Below are positions 56,714-64,000 of a stretch of DNA of 64,000 bases, piece after piece. Position 1 is the first letter of the stretch; each line of letters starts with the position of its first letter. The stretch covers positions 3,306,501 through 3,370,500 of the forward strand of contig NZ_FNTJ01000001.1 in assembly GCF_900105185.1 (NCBI RefSeq). The letters are read 5' to 3'. The notes beneath the pieces were generated by a model, which saw only the letters and a list, made by a program, of their open reading frames with translations, did not search any database and had not been told where the DNA came from. Position numbers and translations under genes: made by a program. Source of the DNA: Pseudomonas saponiphila (GTDB lineage: Bacteria > Pseudomonadota > Gammaproteobacteria > Pseudomonadales > Pseudomonadaceae).

Positions 56714-57691
56714 TCAGACAAACCAGTCCTGGCGCTCGCTGAAGGTATTGAGGATCAGCTCCACCAGTTGCTGCACCTGTTCCTCATGCTCCACCCGGGC
56801 ATTCACCGCCAGCCAGGCGCGGCGCTGCATGCTGTCCTGGAACAGCCCCGGCAAGGCGATCAGGCCGCGGTCGAAGTGGCTCATGTACTGCGGCAGCAGG
56901 CCAATGCAGGCGCTGCAGCGGATCATTTCCAGCATCAGTTCATAAGAGTGCACCTGCACCACGCCGGCCAGGCGCTGTTCCACCAGGCTGTTCCAGGGCC
57001 GGAACGGTTCCACCTGACGGTCGTGCTGCCATTGCACCAACATGTAGTCGCTGAGGTCGTCGAGGCTGTCGGGACGCGCCGCCACCCGCGAGTAGCGCTT
57101 GGCGATGTGCGGCAGATAGTCGATGCGCGCCAGGGGCATGGGTTCGCGAGTGGCGAAGCTGGGGCCCGGCAGCGGCGAATCTTCGGCCGCCAGCCACAGC
57201 ACCAGGTCGGCGCTCAGGGCCTGCAGGGACAGGTCGCTGTCGATGGAGATGATCTCCAGGCGCGCGCTGGCGTTGCGCCGCAGCAAGGCGATCAGGTCGC
57301 GGCCGAGGATGTCGTGAAGAATGGCTTCCGCCACGGCCAGGCGAATCAGCGGCTGTTCCACCACCGGCAGCCGGCGCTGGTGCGCCAGGGCCAGCAGCTG
57401 GCCCTGCAGTTGCTGGCCTTCGCGGCTCAGGCTCAGGACATTGCCCTGGTAACAGAACAGCGAACGGCGCAGGTGCTCTTCCAGCAGCGCCAGTTGCTTG
57501 CGCAACAGGGTGGCCTTGATGTTCAGGCTGCGCGCCGCCTGCATGAAGCAGCCGCAACGGGCACTGACCAGGAAATACTGGGCGACCTCCGGATCGATCC
57601 CGGCGGCCAGGGCCAGCCAGGCCTCCCGGGGTTCCTGCGGCGTGGTGTACGGCGCTACGCCCTGAAGTGGAGCGGGTTCGAGAAATGCCAT
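56714..57691 (-). CDS. LysR-like regulator, divergent type
   Basis: 325 residues from MAFLEPAPLQGVAPYTTP at 57691 (GGGAG upstream; the frame further upstream runs into REP sequence). The HTH is unusual: FLVSARCGCFMQAARSLNIKATLLRKQLALLEEHL sits about 45 residues from the N-terminus instead of the normal few, and the usual turn residues are changed. The effector domain is LysR-like (ALSADLVLWLAAEDSPLPG). Next to the TonB/porin cluster; a regulatory link is possible but unproven. Confidence 0.75.
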   Translation of the reverse strand: MAFLEPAPLQGVAPYTTPQEPREAWLALAAGIDPEVAQYFLVSARCGCFMQAARSLNIKATLLRKQLALLEEHLRRSLFCYQGNVLSLSREGQQLQGQLLALAHQRRLPVVEQPLIRLAVAEAILHDILGRDLIALLRRNASARLEIISIDSDLSLQALSADLVLWLAAEDSPLPGPSFATREPMPLARIDYLPHIAKRYSRVAARPDSLDDLSDYMLVQWQHDRQVEPFRPWNSLVEQRLAGVVQVHSYELMLEMIRCSACIGLLPQYMSHFDRGLIALPGLFQDSMQRRAWLAVNARVEHEEQVQQLVELILNTFSERQDWFV

Positions 57692-57787
57692 GGGTGACTC
57701 CCTGTCTTGTTGAGTATTGCTTCCTTGGCTGGCGCGCGGCGGGGCCGGTGAAATCGCCATCGCTGGCCCGCTGCTGCGTATCGCCCT

Positions 57788-58121
57788 GTAGGAGCCGGCT
57801 TGCCGGCGAAGAGGACCGTGAGATCGCTTTCGCTGGCAAGCCAGCTCCTACGCTGGCCTGATGCTGCGTATTGCCTTGTAGGAGCCGGCTTGCCGGCGAA
57901 GAGGACCGTGAGATCGCTTTCGCTGGCAAGCCAGCTCCTACGCTTGCCTGATGCTGCGTATCGCCCTGTAGGAGCCGGCTTGCCGGCGAAGAGGACCGTG
58001 AGATCGCTTTCGCTGGCAAGCCAGCTCCTACGCTTGCCCAATGCTGCGTATTGCCCTGTAGGAGCCGGCTTGCCGGCGAAGAGGACCGCAAGATCGCCTT
58101 CGCTGGCAAGCCAGCTCCTAC
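57788..58121. repeat. Tandem REP (BIME-like) array, 90-bp unit, four copies
   Basis: GTAGGAGCCGGCTTGCCGGC begins at 57788, 57878, 57968 and 58058, an exact 90-base period. Each unit also carries TTCGCTGGCAAGCCAGCTCC in the opposite sense. Filler sequence differs from the array at 49571. The array runs up to the parvulin stop codon and makes up most of the gap 57692-58117. Confidence 0.93.
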
Positions 58122-59056
58122 AGTTTGTCGTCCAGGACTTGATTCAATGCCGCGCCATCGATGCTCAGGGTCGCGGTGTTGAGCATGCCTTCCAGGTAGG
58201 CCTTGGCGATCTGTTCCTGACGCTGGGCACGCAGGGCCTGGGTCAGGCGCTCGCGCAACTCGTCCAGGGTCGCGGTACGCGCCGGTTGCTGTTCGGTGAG
58301 CTTGAGCACGTGGAAACCCGCCGCGCTCTGCACCACCTCGGACACGCCACCAACCTTGAGCCGGGCCACCGCGCTGCGCACTTCCGGCAGCAGTTGCTGC
58401 AAGGGTTGCAGCCCCGAGTCGCTGTCGCGGTCCTGGGAGTACTGCGCCGCCAGGGCGGCGAAGTCAGCCGGCGCGGCCTGGGCCTTGCGGCTCAGTTCCT
58501 GGGCCTGGCGCCGTAACTGCTCAACGGCCTGCGGCTCGGCGACGGCGAGGAAGATCTGGCTAACCCGGTACAGCGGCGGGGTCATCCAGGCCGCCTTGCC
58601 GCTGTCATAGGCCTGCTGCAACTCCGCCGCGCTGGGGTAGTCCGCCGGGACCTGGCTGACCGACTGCATATAGTCGCGAAACACGATCTGTTCAGTGGCG
58701 GCGCGGGTCTGCTGCTCCACCTCCGGGCGCTGGCGCCAGCCCTGGGCATCGGCCTGCTCCAACACGGCCTTTTGCGCCAGCCGCGAGCGAATCCAGGCGT
58801 CCAGCGCCGCACGGTTGCCCCGCAGTTGCGCACGGGCGTCCTCGGGCAGGCTGGCGAACAGCGCCTTCAACTCCTCGGCCGCCACTTGCTGGTTGCCCAG
58901 GCGCGCCACCGCCGGGGAGCTCGCCGTTTGCTGCAGCACGGCCGACGCCGGTTGCTGGGCCGCCACCGGCTCGCTGCCCGGACGCAGGGCCAGCCCCAGC
59001 GCCAGGCCGAGCAGGGTCAGTGCCCCAGCACCGACCACCAGGGTCGGCTTCTTCAC
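58118..59056 (-). CDS. Membrane-anchored parvulin-type peptidyl-prolyl isomerase
   Basis: 312 residues from a GTG at 59056 that overlaps the upstream stop (GTGA). An N-terminal membrane anchor (TLVVGAGALTLLGLALGLAL) is followed by a SurA/PpiD-like helical part and a parvulin domain: YRVSQIFLAV, DFAALAAQYSQDRDSDSG, GGVSEVVQSAAGFHVLKLTEQ. It would fold periplasmic or outer-membrane proteins; as the last gene of the TonB/porin cluster, the porin is an obvious client. The stop lies inside the edge of the REP array. Confidence 0.85.
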   Translation of the reverse strand: MKKPTLVVGAGALTLLGLALGLALRPGSEPVAAQQPASAVLQQTASSPAVARLGNQQVAAEELKALFASLPEDARAQLRGNRAALDAWIRSRLAQKAVLEQADAQGWRQRPEVEQQTRAATEQIVFRDYMQSVSQVPADYPSAAELQQAYDSGKAAWMTPPLYRVSQIFLAVAEPQAVEQLRRQAQELSRKAQAAPADFAALAAQYSQDRDSDSGLQPLQQLLPEVRSAVARLKVGGVSEVVQSAAGFHVLKLTEQQPARTATLDELRERLTQALRAQRQEQIAKAYLEGMLNTATLSIDGAALNQVLDDKL

Positions 59057-59538
59057 AGGCTGGCCGCCTCTTCCCGGGGCTGCTGCTCGGGCACCGGCGG
59101 CTGTTCGCCCCGGGCCTGCAACTGGGCCGCCTGCTGGCTGTATTCGCGCAGGTAAACGATGAACTCCTGCAGCAGCCGGTCCCACAGTTCCAGCTGGCTG
59201 CGCAGGTGAGTCTCGCCGACCCCGGCCACCACCACGTCCATCTCCATCAGCAAAAACTCGCCCTGCAGCGACAGCCGGGCAAAGCGCCGCGAGGCGTTCC
59301 ACAGTTCCGCCAGCCCGGCCGGCAGCTCACCCTGCACTCGCAAGGCGCAGCTGTAGGTGAAGTCCACATAGTGCCCGGCCTCGCTGCCCGGGTTGCCGAA
59401 ACGCACGGCATAGCCGATGCCCTGGCTGGCGCTGAGCAGTTGCACGATGCCGTTCTGCTCGGTCTGGTTGACCCGGTAGCCGGCGCCTTGCAGCAGGTCG
59501 GTGAGGCTGTCGGTGGTGACGCTGTCAATCAAAGTCAT
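59053..59538 (-). CDS. YbjN-like protein of the TonB/porin cluster
   Basis: About 161 residues from MTLIDSVTTDSLTDLLQ at 59538 (GAAGAG upstream; ATG at 59544 also possible). The fold pattern GAGYRVNQTEQNG...YAVRFGNPGSEAGHYVDFTYSCALRV matches YbjN/T3SS-chaperone-like proteins. No signal peptide, so cytoplasmic; the C-terminal tail is rich in Gln, Pro and Glu. Overlaps the parvulin start by 4 bases. Function unknown. Confidence 0.7.
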   Translation of the reverse strand: MTLIDSVTTDSLTDLLQGAGYRVNQTEQNGIVQLLSASQGIGYAVRFGNPGSEAGHYVDFTYSCALRVQGELPAGLAELWNASRRFARLSLQGEFLLMEMDVVVAGVGETHLRSQLELWDRLLQEFIVYLREYSQQAAQLQARGEQPPVPEQQPREEAASL

Positions 59539-59558
59539 GGTCATCTCTTCCCTGGTGA

Positions 59559-60206
59559 TCAATGGGCGCTCGCCGCCCGCGGGGCGTCGAACTGGGTCTG
59601 GTAAAGCTCGTCGCCAAAACCCTGGGCCAATTCTTCGAACTTGACCCGGGCCTTGCCGGCGAAGGGCTGGCGGATATTCACCACCTCGGCCACGTCGATC
59701 TTTTCGTAGGCCGTCAGAATCTGTTTGGCGATGCCGTACATCTGCTGATTCTTGACCGCACATTGCTGCACTTGTGTGTCACGTTCGCTCAATTGCGCCT
59801 GCAATTTCGCGCGCTCGGCCTCTTTGCCCCGGGCCAGCACCAGCAAGTCTTCGTAGGCTTTCTTGAACTTGCCCAACTGCTCGCTGCTGGCCGCCGCCTG
59901 GGCCTGCGCCTGGCTTTGCAGGTTCTGCTGCTGGCCGGCCAGTTGCTCGGCCACGCCGCGGGTCTTGGCCAGCTCGGCGCTCAGTTGCTTGACCTGGGCC
60001 TGGGCTTCCCTGGCCGCGTTCTCGGCGGCAAGCCGCGCGGCCGCGGCCTGGGCCTGCTCGCTTTGCAGGGCCTGCAACTGCTGGGTGGTGCTGCGCAACT
60101 GGGTGCGCAGGCGTTCCTCCATGCCTTCGGCACTGGCTCCGGCGCAGGCCAGCACACTGCAGGCCAGCAACAGGCTGACCGCCCCTGCCCTCACTCGGCT
60201 GTTCAT
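59559..60206 (-). CDS. Periplasmic coiled-coil protein of the TonB/porin cluster
   Basis: 215 residues. The signal peptide ends ...CAGASA; residues about 30-145 are one long Ala/Gln/Glu-rich coiled coil. A short conserved-looking tail follows (CAVKNQQMYGIAKQILTAYEKIDVAEVVNIRQPFAG). The order of genes (porin, this, YbjN-like, parvulin) with 17-20-base gaps implies a shared role at the envelope. No known enzyme domain. Confidence 0.75.
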   Translation of the reverse strand: MNSRVRAGAVSLLLACSVLACAGASAEGMEERLRTQLRSTTQQLQALQSEQAQAAAARLAAENAAREAQAQVKQLSAELAKTRGVAEQLAGQQQNLQSQAQAQAAASSEQLGKFKKAYEDLLVLARGKEAERAKLQAQLSERDTQVQQCAVKNQQMYGIAKQILTAYEKIDVAEVVNIRQPFAGKARVKFEELAQGFGDELYQTQFDAPRAASAH

Positions 60207-60223
60207 AACCTTCCTCCCGATGC

Positions 60224-61927
60224 TTAGAAGCGCGTGTTGAGTTCAAGCTGCATGACATCGACTTCGTAGCGCGGCCCGTAGACTTCCGAGGCGCTCATGT
60301 AGCGGGCCGTGGCGTAGATGTTCTTGTCGATGCCGTAGTTGCCGCCGACGAAATAGCCCTTGGCGTTGGTGCCCCCCAGGTGGAACGAGGAATCGTTGAA
60401 GCCGTCGGGCAAGGCATCGGGCTGGATGTACTTGTAGCCAGCCAGCAGGTTCCAGTCGCCGGACTTCTTCATCTCCAGGGCGTTGCCCAGGGTGAACTGC
60501 ACCATCAAGGCATTGCCGCCGCTTTCGAACTCGCCGTTGCGGTTGATGTTGTTGACGATCTGGCCTTCGCTGCGCTTGAGCATCTCGCCCTTGTCGTAGG
60601 CCAGGTTGCGGATGTAGTTGGTCTGGCTGCGCAGGCGCAGGTCGTCCGGCAGCTCGGTGTCCCAGGCCAGGTTCAGGTCGAGCACGTCGAACTTGGAGGC
60701 CAGGCCGACGAACTGCGGCTGCGGAGTCAGGCCCGGGGTGGCCGGGTTGGGGGTGATGTTGCGCAGCAGGAACACGCTGTTGCCCTTCTGCATGAAGGCC
60801 ACGCGCGAGCCGTCAGTGTCGCAGCCCGGGGCCCCGGCCCAGGGCGCGCAAGGGCTGGAGCGCTGGCCTTCGATGTCATCGAAGCGGTAGTAGGCCAGGG
60901 CACCCTTGAGGCTGTTGCTGCGGTTGATCTTCCAGTTGGCGCCGATCTGCCCGCCGAACAGCCACTTGGTGTCGCTCTCGTTCTTGTCGAAGCCGTTGCT
61001 GGTGGCGGTGTCGTTGGTGTACTCCACCGGGAACACGCCGAGGGTGCCGAACAGGCCCCAGTCGCTGCTGAGCTTGTGGTTGAACAGCGCCGCCACGCCG
61101 TCGAAGTTCAGGTCGTTGGAATACAGCATGTCGGTGGAATAGAACGGGTTGGCGAAACGCCCGCCGGTCAGGGTCAGGTCCTGGCTGGCCTTCCAGGTCA
61201 GGTAGCCCTGGTCGAGCCAGATGTCCTTCTTGCCAAAGCCCCCGCCCAGGGTCTGGGTGGTGGACACCGGGTTGTTGTCGGAACCTGTGCCGATGCGGAT
61301 GCCGGCGGTCCATTCCGGCGAGATCACCGCCTTCATCCCCAGGCGCGCGCGCAGGCGGAACAGGTTGTCACGGTCTTCACGGCTGTTGAGCAGTGGCGGC
61401 AGCTTGCTGTTGGTGTCCTTGTTGACGTCGTAGGGGCCGTTGTCGTTGAGCTTGGCGTAGTCGACGATCTCGTTGCTGTTGTTGTCGGCAAAGAACCGCG
61501 ACTCCTCGCGCAGGCGGATATCGCCGTCAAAGCTGATGCGCGACACCCAGTCCGGAAAGGTGTTGGGCTGGGCCCAGTTTTCCTGCTTGGCGGTGGCCAT
61601 GACCTCGGCCTTGACCTGATCGCGGATCTGCTCGCGGACGATCGCCGGCACGTATTGCACTCGCACATCCCCCGGCGCCGCCGTGGGGCCAGGGGCCGCC
61701 ACGACGGTGGCGGCGCTGGCCTGCCGGGCCTGCTGGGCCTCTTGTTCGGCCTGGGCGATCAGTGCCTCGGCCTTGGCCTGCGGCAGTACCCCCTGCTGCA
61801 CCAACAGACGGATCAGGTTGATCGTGGCGTTCTCCGAAGGCGCGGCCGCGGCGGCCGAGGCCTGTCCGGCCAGGGTCAGGGCGACCATGCCGAGCGCCAG
61901 GGTCAATCGATTCACGGTGGAAATCAT
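60224..61927 (-). CDS. Large putative outer-membrane porin
   Basis: 567 residues from MISTVNRLTLALGMVALTLA at 61927 (AGGAG 10 bases upstream; GTG at 61933 is an alternative). Signal peptide, then a helical N-terminal segment (INLIRLLVQQGVLPQAKAEALIAQAEQEAQQAR), then a beta-barrel ending MQLELNTRF with terminal Phe. There is no TonB plug domain or TonB box, although a complete TonB-ExbB-ExbD set is encoded directly upstream. Ligand unknown. Confidence 0.82.
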   Translation of the reverse strand: MISTVNRLTLALGMVALTLAGQASAAAAAPSENATINLIRLLVQQGVLPQAKAEALIAQAEQEAQQARQASAATVVAAPGPTAAPGDVRVQYVPAIVREQIRDQVKAEVMATAKQENWAQPNTFPDWVSRISFDGDIRLREESRFFADNNSNEIVDYAKLNDNGPYDVNKDTNSKLPPLLNSREDRDNLFRLRARLGMKAVISPEWTAGIRIGTGSDNNPVSTTQTLGGGFGKKDIWLDQGYLTWKASQDLTLTGGRFANPFYSTDMLYSNDLNFDGVAALFNHKLSSDWGLFGTLGVFPVEYTNDTATSNGFDKNESDTKWLFGGQIGANWKINRSNSLKGALAYYRFDDIEGQRSSPCAPWAGAPGCDTDGSRVAFMQKGNSVFLLRNITPNPATPGLTPQPQFVGLASKFDVLDLNLAWDTELPDDLRLRSQTNYIRNLAYDKGEMLKRSEGQIVNNINRNGEFESGGNALMVQFTLGNALEMKKSGDWNLLAGYKYIQPDALPDGFNDSSFHLGGTNAKGYFVGGNYGIDKNIYATARYMSASEVYGPRYEVDVMQLELNTRF

Positions 61928-61967
61928 CTGCACACAACTCCTGTAGAAACTGCAAATAGGGGTTCGC

Positions 61968-62684
61968 TCATTCCGGTCGCCGGCCCTTGAGGGACAAGCG
62001 CACCGGCAAGGTCAGGGACGCCGGCATACGTTCTTTCAGGCGCGGCGTGGCCCGCAGCGCCGCCAGCACCTGCTGGTCGGTCTCGGGGTTGCCGCTGGAG
62101 CCGGCCAGCTCGGCGCGGGTCACCTGGCCGTCGGCGCCGAGCCACAGGTCGACCTGCAGCGCATAGGCCTTCTTGCGCAGCTCCGGGTCCTCGCGCAGCA
62201 CCCGTTGAAAGGTCGCCGCCAGGTACTGCTTGTAAGTCCCAGTGCCCAGCCCGCCGCCACCGGCGCCGGCCATGCCGCCGCCCTTGCCAGCGCCGACGTT
62301 GAAGCCGTCGTTGCCGGCCTGGGCGTCGCCATCGATCTGCATCGGGTTGGCTAGGTCGTCCGCCGGCGATGGCGGGGCTTCCTCCTCCGGTTTGACCTCA
62401 TCGGGGGTCGGCGTGGGTTCGGGTTCCGGCACCTTGTCCTCCACCGGTTCCGGCTCCTTGGGCTGCTCCGGAGGCGGCGGTGGGGGCGGCGGCGGAGGCG
62501 GCAACGGGATGATGGTCGGCACCTTCGGCGCTTCCCGGCGCACCCCGGCCATGTCATTGGCCCACTGCCACAGCAGCCAGGCAGCCACGGCCCCCAGCAG
62601 CAGCCCGGCGCCCCACTTCAGCAGGCGCACGGCGCGCGGCTTGTGCTGCACCGGCGGCAGCTCGATCGGTTGTTGTGCGGTCAT
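61968..62684 (-). CDS. TonB-family energy transducer
   Basis: 238 residues. Membrane anchor at about 20-42 (LLKWGAGLLLGAVAAWLLWQ), a proline-rich periplasmic spacer with eleven consecutive prolines and PEPTPTP repeats, and a Gly-rich hinge. A TonB-like C-terminal domain follows (YLAATFQRVLREDPELRKKAYALQVDLWLGADGQV...LTLPVRLSLKGR). It transmits proton-motive energy to an outer-membrane partner. Four bases separate it from exbD. Confidence 0.88.
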   Translation of the reverse strand: MTAQQPIELPPVQHKPRAVRLLKWGAGLLLGAVAAWLLWQWANDMAGVRREAPKVPTIIPLPPPPPPPPPPPEQPKEPEPVEDKVPEPEPTPTPDEVKPEEEAPPSPADDLANPMQIDGDAQAGNDGFNVGAGKGGGMAGAGGGGLGTGTYKQYLAATFQRVLREDPELRKKAYALQVDLWLGADGQVTRAELAGSSGNPETDQQVLAALRATPRLKERMPASLTLPVRLSLKGRRPE

Positions 62685-62687
62685 GGC

Positions 62688-63113
62688 TCAGCCCTGGCTC
62701 GGTTTGCCGGTGACCAGGCCGACCTGGGACAACTCCAGGCGGCGCAGCAGGTCGAGGACTTCAATGACCTTCTGGTACTGCACCGTGGCATCGCCACGGA
62801 CGATGATCGGGAAGTCCGGGTTCTGTGCCTTCTCGATGCGCAGCCGCTCTTCCAGCTCGCCCAGGGTCACCGGGTAGGCATCGAGGAACACCTGGCCGCC
62901 ATCGTTCACCGAAATGGCCTTGGTCTTGGCCTCGGACAGCGACACCGAGGCACTGGCCTTGGGCAGGTGGATCTGGATGCCCGAAACCTGGGCGGTGGCG
63001 GTGAGGATGAACATCACCAGCACCACCATCAGCACGTCCACCAGGGGCGTGATGTTGATGCTGTCGACGGCGGCGTCGTCTTCGTCGTCATGGGAGGCGT
63101 TCACGGAAGCCAT
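62688..63113 (-). CDS. ExbD-family biopolymer transport protein
   Basis: 141 residues. A single membrane segment carries the conserved Asp (INITPLVDVLMVVLVMFIL, Asp26) used in proton transfer, then a periplasmic domain (IIVRGDATVQYQKVIEVLDLLRR). Works with the adjoining ExbB-like and TonB proteins. Eleven bases after the exbB-like gene. Confidence 0.92.
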   Translation of the reverse strand: MASVNASHDDEDDAAVDSINITPLVDVLMVVLVMFILTATAQVSGIQIHLPKASASVSLSEAKTKAISVNDGGQVFLDAYPVTLGELEERLRIEKAQNPDFPIIVRGDATVQYQKVIEVLDLLRRLELSQVGLVTGKPSQG

Positions 63114-63124
63114 GGCAGTTCTCC

Positions 63125-64000
63125 TCAGGCCGGAACCGACGCGTTGCTGTGACTGACCCGCCAGTGGGCGTTCTCGCTGTGCTGGCTCTCGCCATGCAGC
63201 TCCGCCAGGCGGGTGATGAACTCGTCGACGAACACCCGCATGTCGGCGCCGACTTCCTTGTTGCGGGTGATCAGGCGGTTGTAGCCAAACAGCGCCGGAA
63301 TCGCGACGAACAGGCCCATGGCGGTGGCCAGCAAGGCCGCGGCCATGCCCGGGGCGATCGCGTTGATGTTGACGTCACCGGCCATGGCGGTGCCGAGGAA
63401 CACCACCATGATCCCCAGCACCGTGCCCAACAGGCCGATATACGGGCCGCCGGCAATGGCGTTGGACAGGGTCGAGAGCTTGGCACTGAGCTGCTGGTTT
63501 TCCCGGGTGCGCACCCCGTCCATGGAGCAGCGAATGGCTTCGATGGTGGCCGCCGACACCGAGGAGGTATCGGCGCCCTGCTCGCGGCGGGTGCGGATCT
63601 CCTTCACCGCCACCAGGTACAGGCGCCACAGCGAGGAATGCTCCAGGCGGCTGGCCAGTACCTGATCGTCGGCGAACATCTCCAGGCGGGTGCCGACCTT
63701 GGCGAACTGCTCGCGAAACAGCCCATTGGCGGCGCTGACCCGGCTGACCATGCGGTTCTTGCGCAGCATGATCACCCAGGACTGGATCATCATTGCCACC
63801 AGCACCAGGATGATCACCCAGGCATCCACCGGCACCGCCTTGAGCAAAAAGCCCAGGCTGCCGAAACCAAAACCCGACTGCTCTTCATCGACGCCGTAGG
63901 CCACCAGCTTCGACTCCGCGCCCTGGGCGCTGGCATCGGCCAGGATCAGCGCCGCCGGACGCGCCACCTTGGACAGGCGCAGCTCGTCCAGGGCCCCGGT
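63125..64000 (-). CDS. ExbB/TolQ/MotA-family protein with N-terminal LamG-like extension (partial, runs off the window)
   Basis: The C-terminal 280 or so residues carry the proton-channel domain: membrane segments WVIILVLVAMMIQSWVIML, IGLLGTVLGIMVVFLG and MAAALLATAMGLFVAIPALFGYN. The frame stays open to the window edge, giving TGALDELRLSKVARPAAL ahead of it; GALDELRLS is typical of the end of a LamG/DUF2341-type domain. The GTG at 63967 is thus internal, not the start. An ExbB carrying a periplasmic carbohydrate-binding-like domain differs from the iron-uptake ExbB. Confidence 0.88.
   Translation of the reverse strand, partial: TGALDELRLSKVARPAALILADASAQGAESKLVAYGVDEEQSGFGFGSLGFLLKAVPVDAWVIILVLVAMMIQSWVIMLRKNRMVSRVSAANGLFREQFAKVGTRLEMFADDQVLASRLEHSSLWRLYLVAVKEIRTRREQGADTSSVSAATIEAIRCSMDGVRTRENQQLSAKLSTLSNAIAGGPYIGLLGTVLGIMVVFLGTAMAGDVNINAIAPGMAAALLATAMGLFVAIPALFGYNRLITRNKEVGADMRVFVDEFITRLAELHGESQHSENAHWRVSHSNASVPA

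Noticed and set aside
55565..57697. 710-codon plus-strand frame
   Set aside because: It runs through the racemase in another phase and antisense to the GNAT and LysR genes and across a REP pair.
57788..58121. Possible CRISPR array
   Set aside because: Same reason: 90-base units are near-identical throughout and contain paired inverted REPs.
60380..61990. 536-codon plus-strand frame
   Set aside because: Antisense of the large porin gene; composition is atypical.

Overview
The window looks like a chromosomal segment of a fluorescens-group Pseudomonas (P. protegens/chlororaphis-like). The reasons are the high GC, MexS/MexT and MexEF-OprN proteins very close to the pseudomonad ones I know, many copies of the pseudomonad REP sequence (GTAGGAGCYGGCTTGCCRGCGAA), dense LysR/ABC/MFS catabolic gene content and an orphan CcoN. 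I saw no tRNA, rRNA, CRISPR array or phage genes.

Layout. 1-938: right end of an IS21-family element that has cut into a pirin gene. 1.6-5.7 kb: pgm, then the divergent pair mexS/mexT. 5.7-6.2 kb: no confident gene. 6.2-14.7 kb: a minus-strand catabolic operon (TMADH-like flavoprotein, DddP-like M24 protein, polar amino acid type ABC transporter, Ldh2-type reductase) with a divergent TetR regulator and a strong inverted repeat between them. 14.7-23.4 kb: a second minus-strand operon (aldehyde dehydrogenase, MFS carrier, enolase-superfamily dehydratase, GMC oxidoreductase), a LysR gene and a porin; a shared promoter motif ties these together. 23.7-31.8 kb: LysR, MFS carrier, and an aldehyde dehydrogenase gene cut by a complete 2641-bp IS21 copy, then an aldo/keto reductase and a formaldehyde-activating-enzyme (Fae) homologue. 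32-37.5 kb: a YdiJ-type FAD/Fe-S dehydrogenase with a divergent LysR, a VOC protein and a small lipoprotein. 37.7-43.4 kb: sucrose module (LacI regulator, GH32 hydrolase, CscB-like permease, ScrY-like porin). 43.6-49.5 kb: mexEF-oprN. 49.5-50 kb: terminator plus a 92-bp tandem REP array. 50-54.1 kb: DUF934, siroheme reductase, orphan ccoN and a 72-aa protein. 54.2-57.7 kb: AraC, Asp/Glu racemase, GNAT, LysR. 57.8-58.1 kb: a second (90-bp) REP array. 58.1-64 kb: a TonB/ExbB/ExbD cluster with a porin, a coiled-coil periplasmic protein, a YbjN-like protein and a parvulin; the ExbB gene runs off the end.

How it fits together. MexT is expected to activate mexEF-oprN, but regulator and target lie about 38 kb apart, and a nod-box-like site sits in front of mexE. 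The two IS21 copies are in the same orientation and bracket about 25 kb that includes mexS-mexT and both catabolic operons, so recombination between them would remove that block. The demethylase-like flavoprotein, the DddP-like lyase and the Fae homologue point to breakdown of methylated osmolytes and handling of formaldehyde; this is inference. The least described parts are the DddP-containing operon and the TonB/porin/parvulin cluster.
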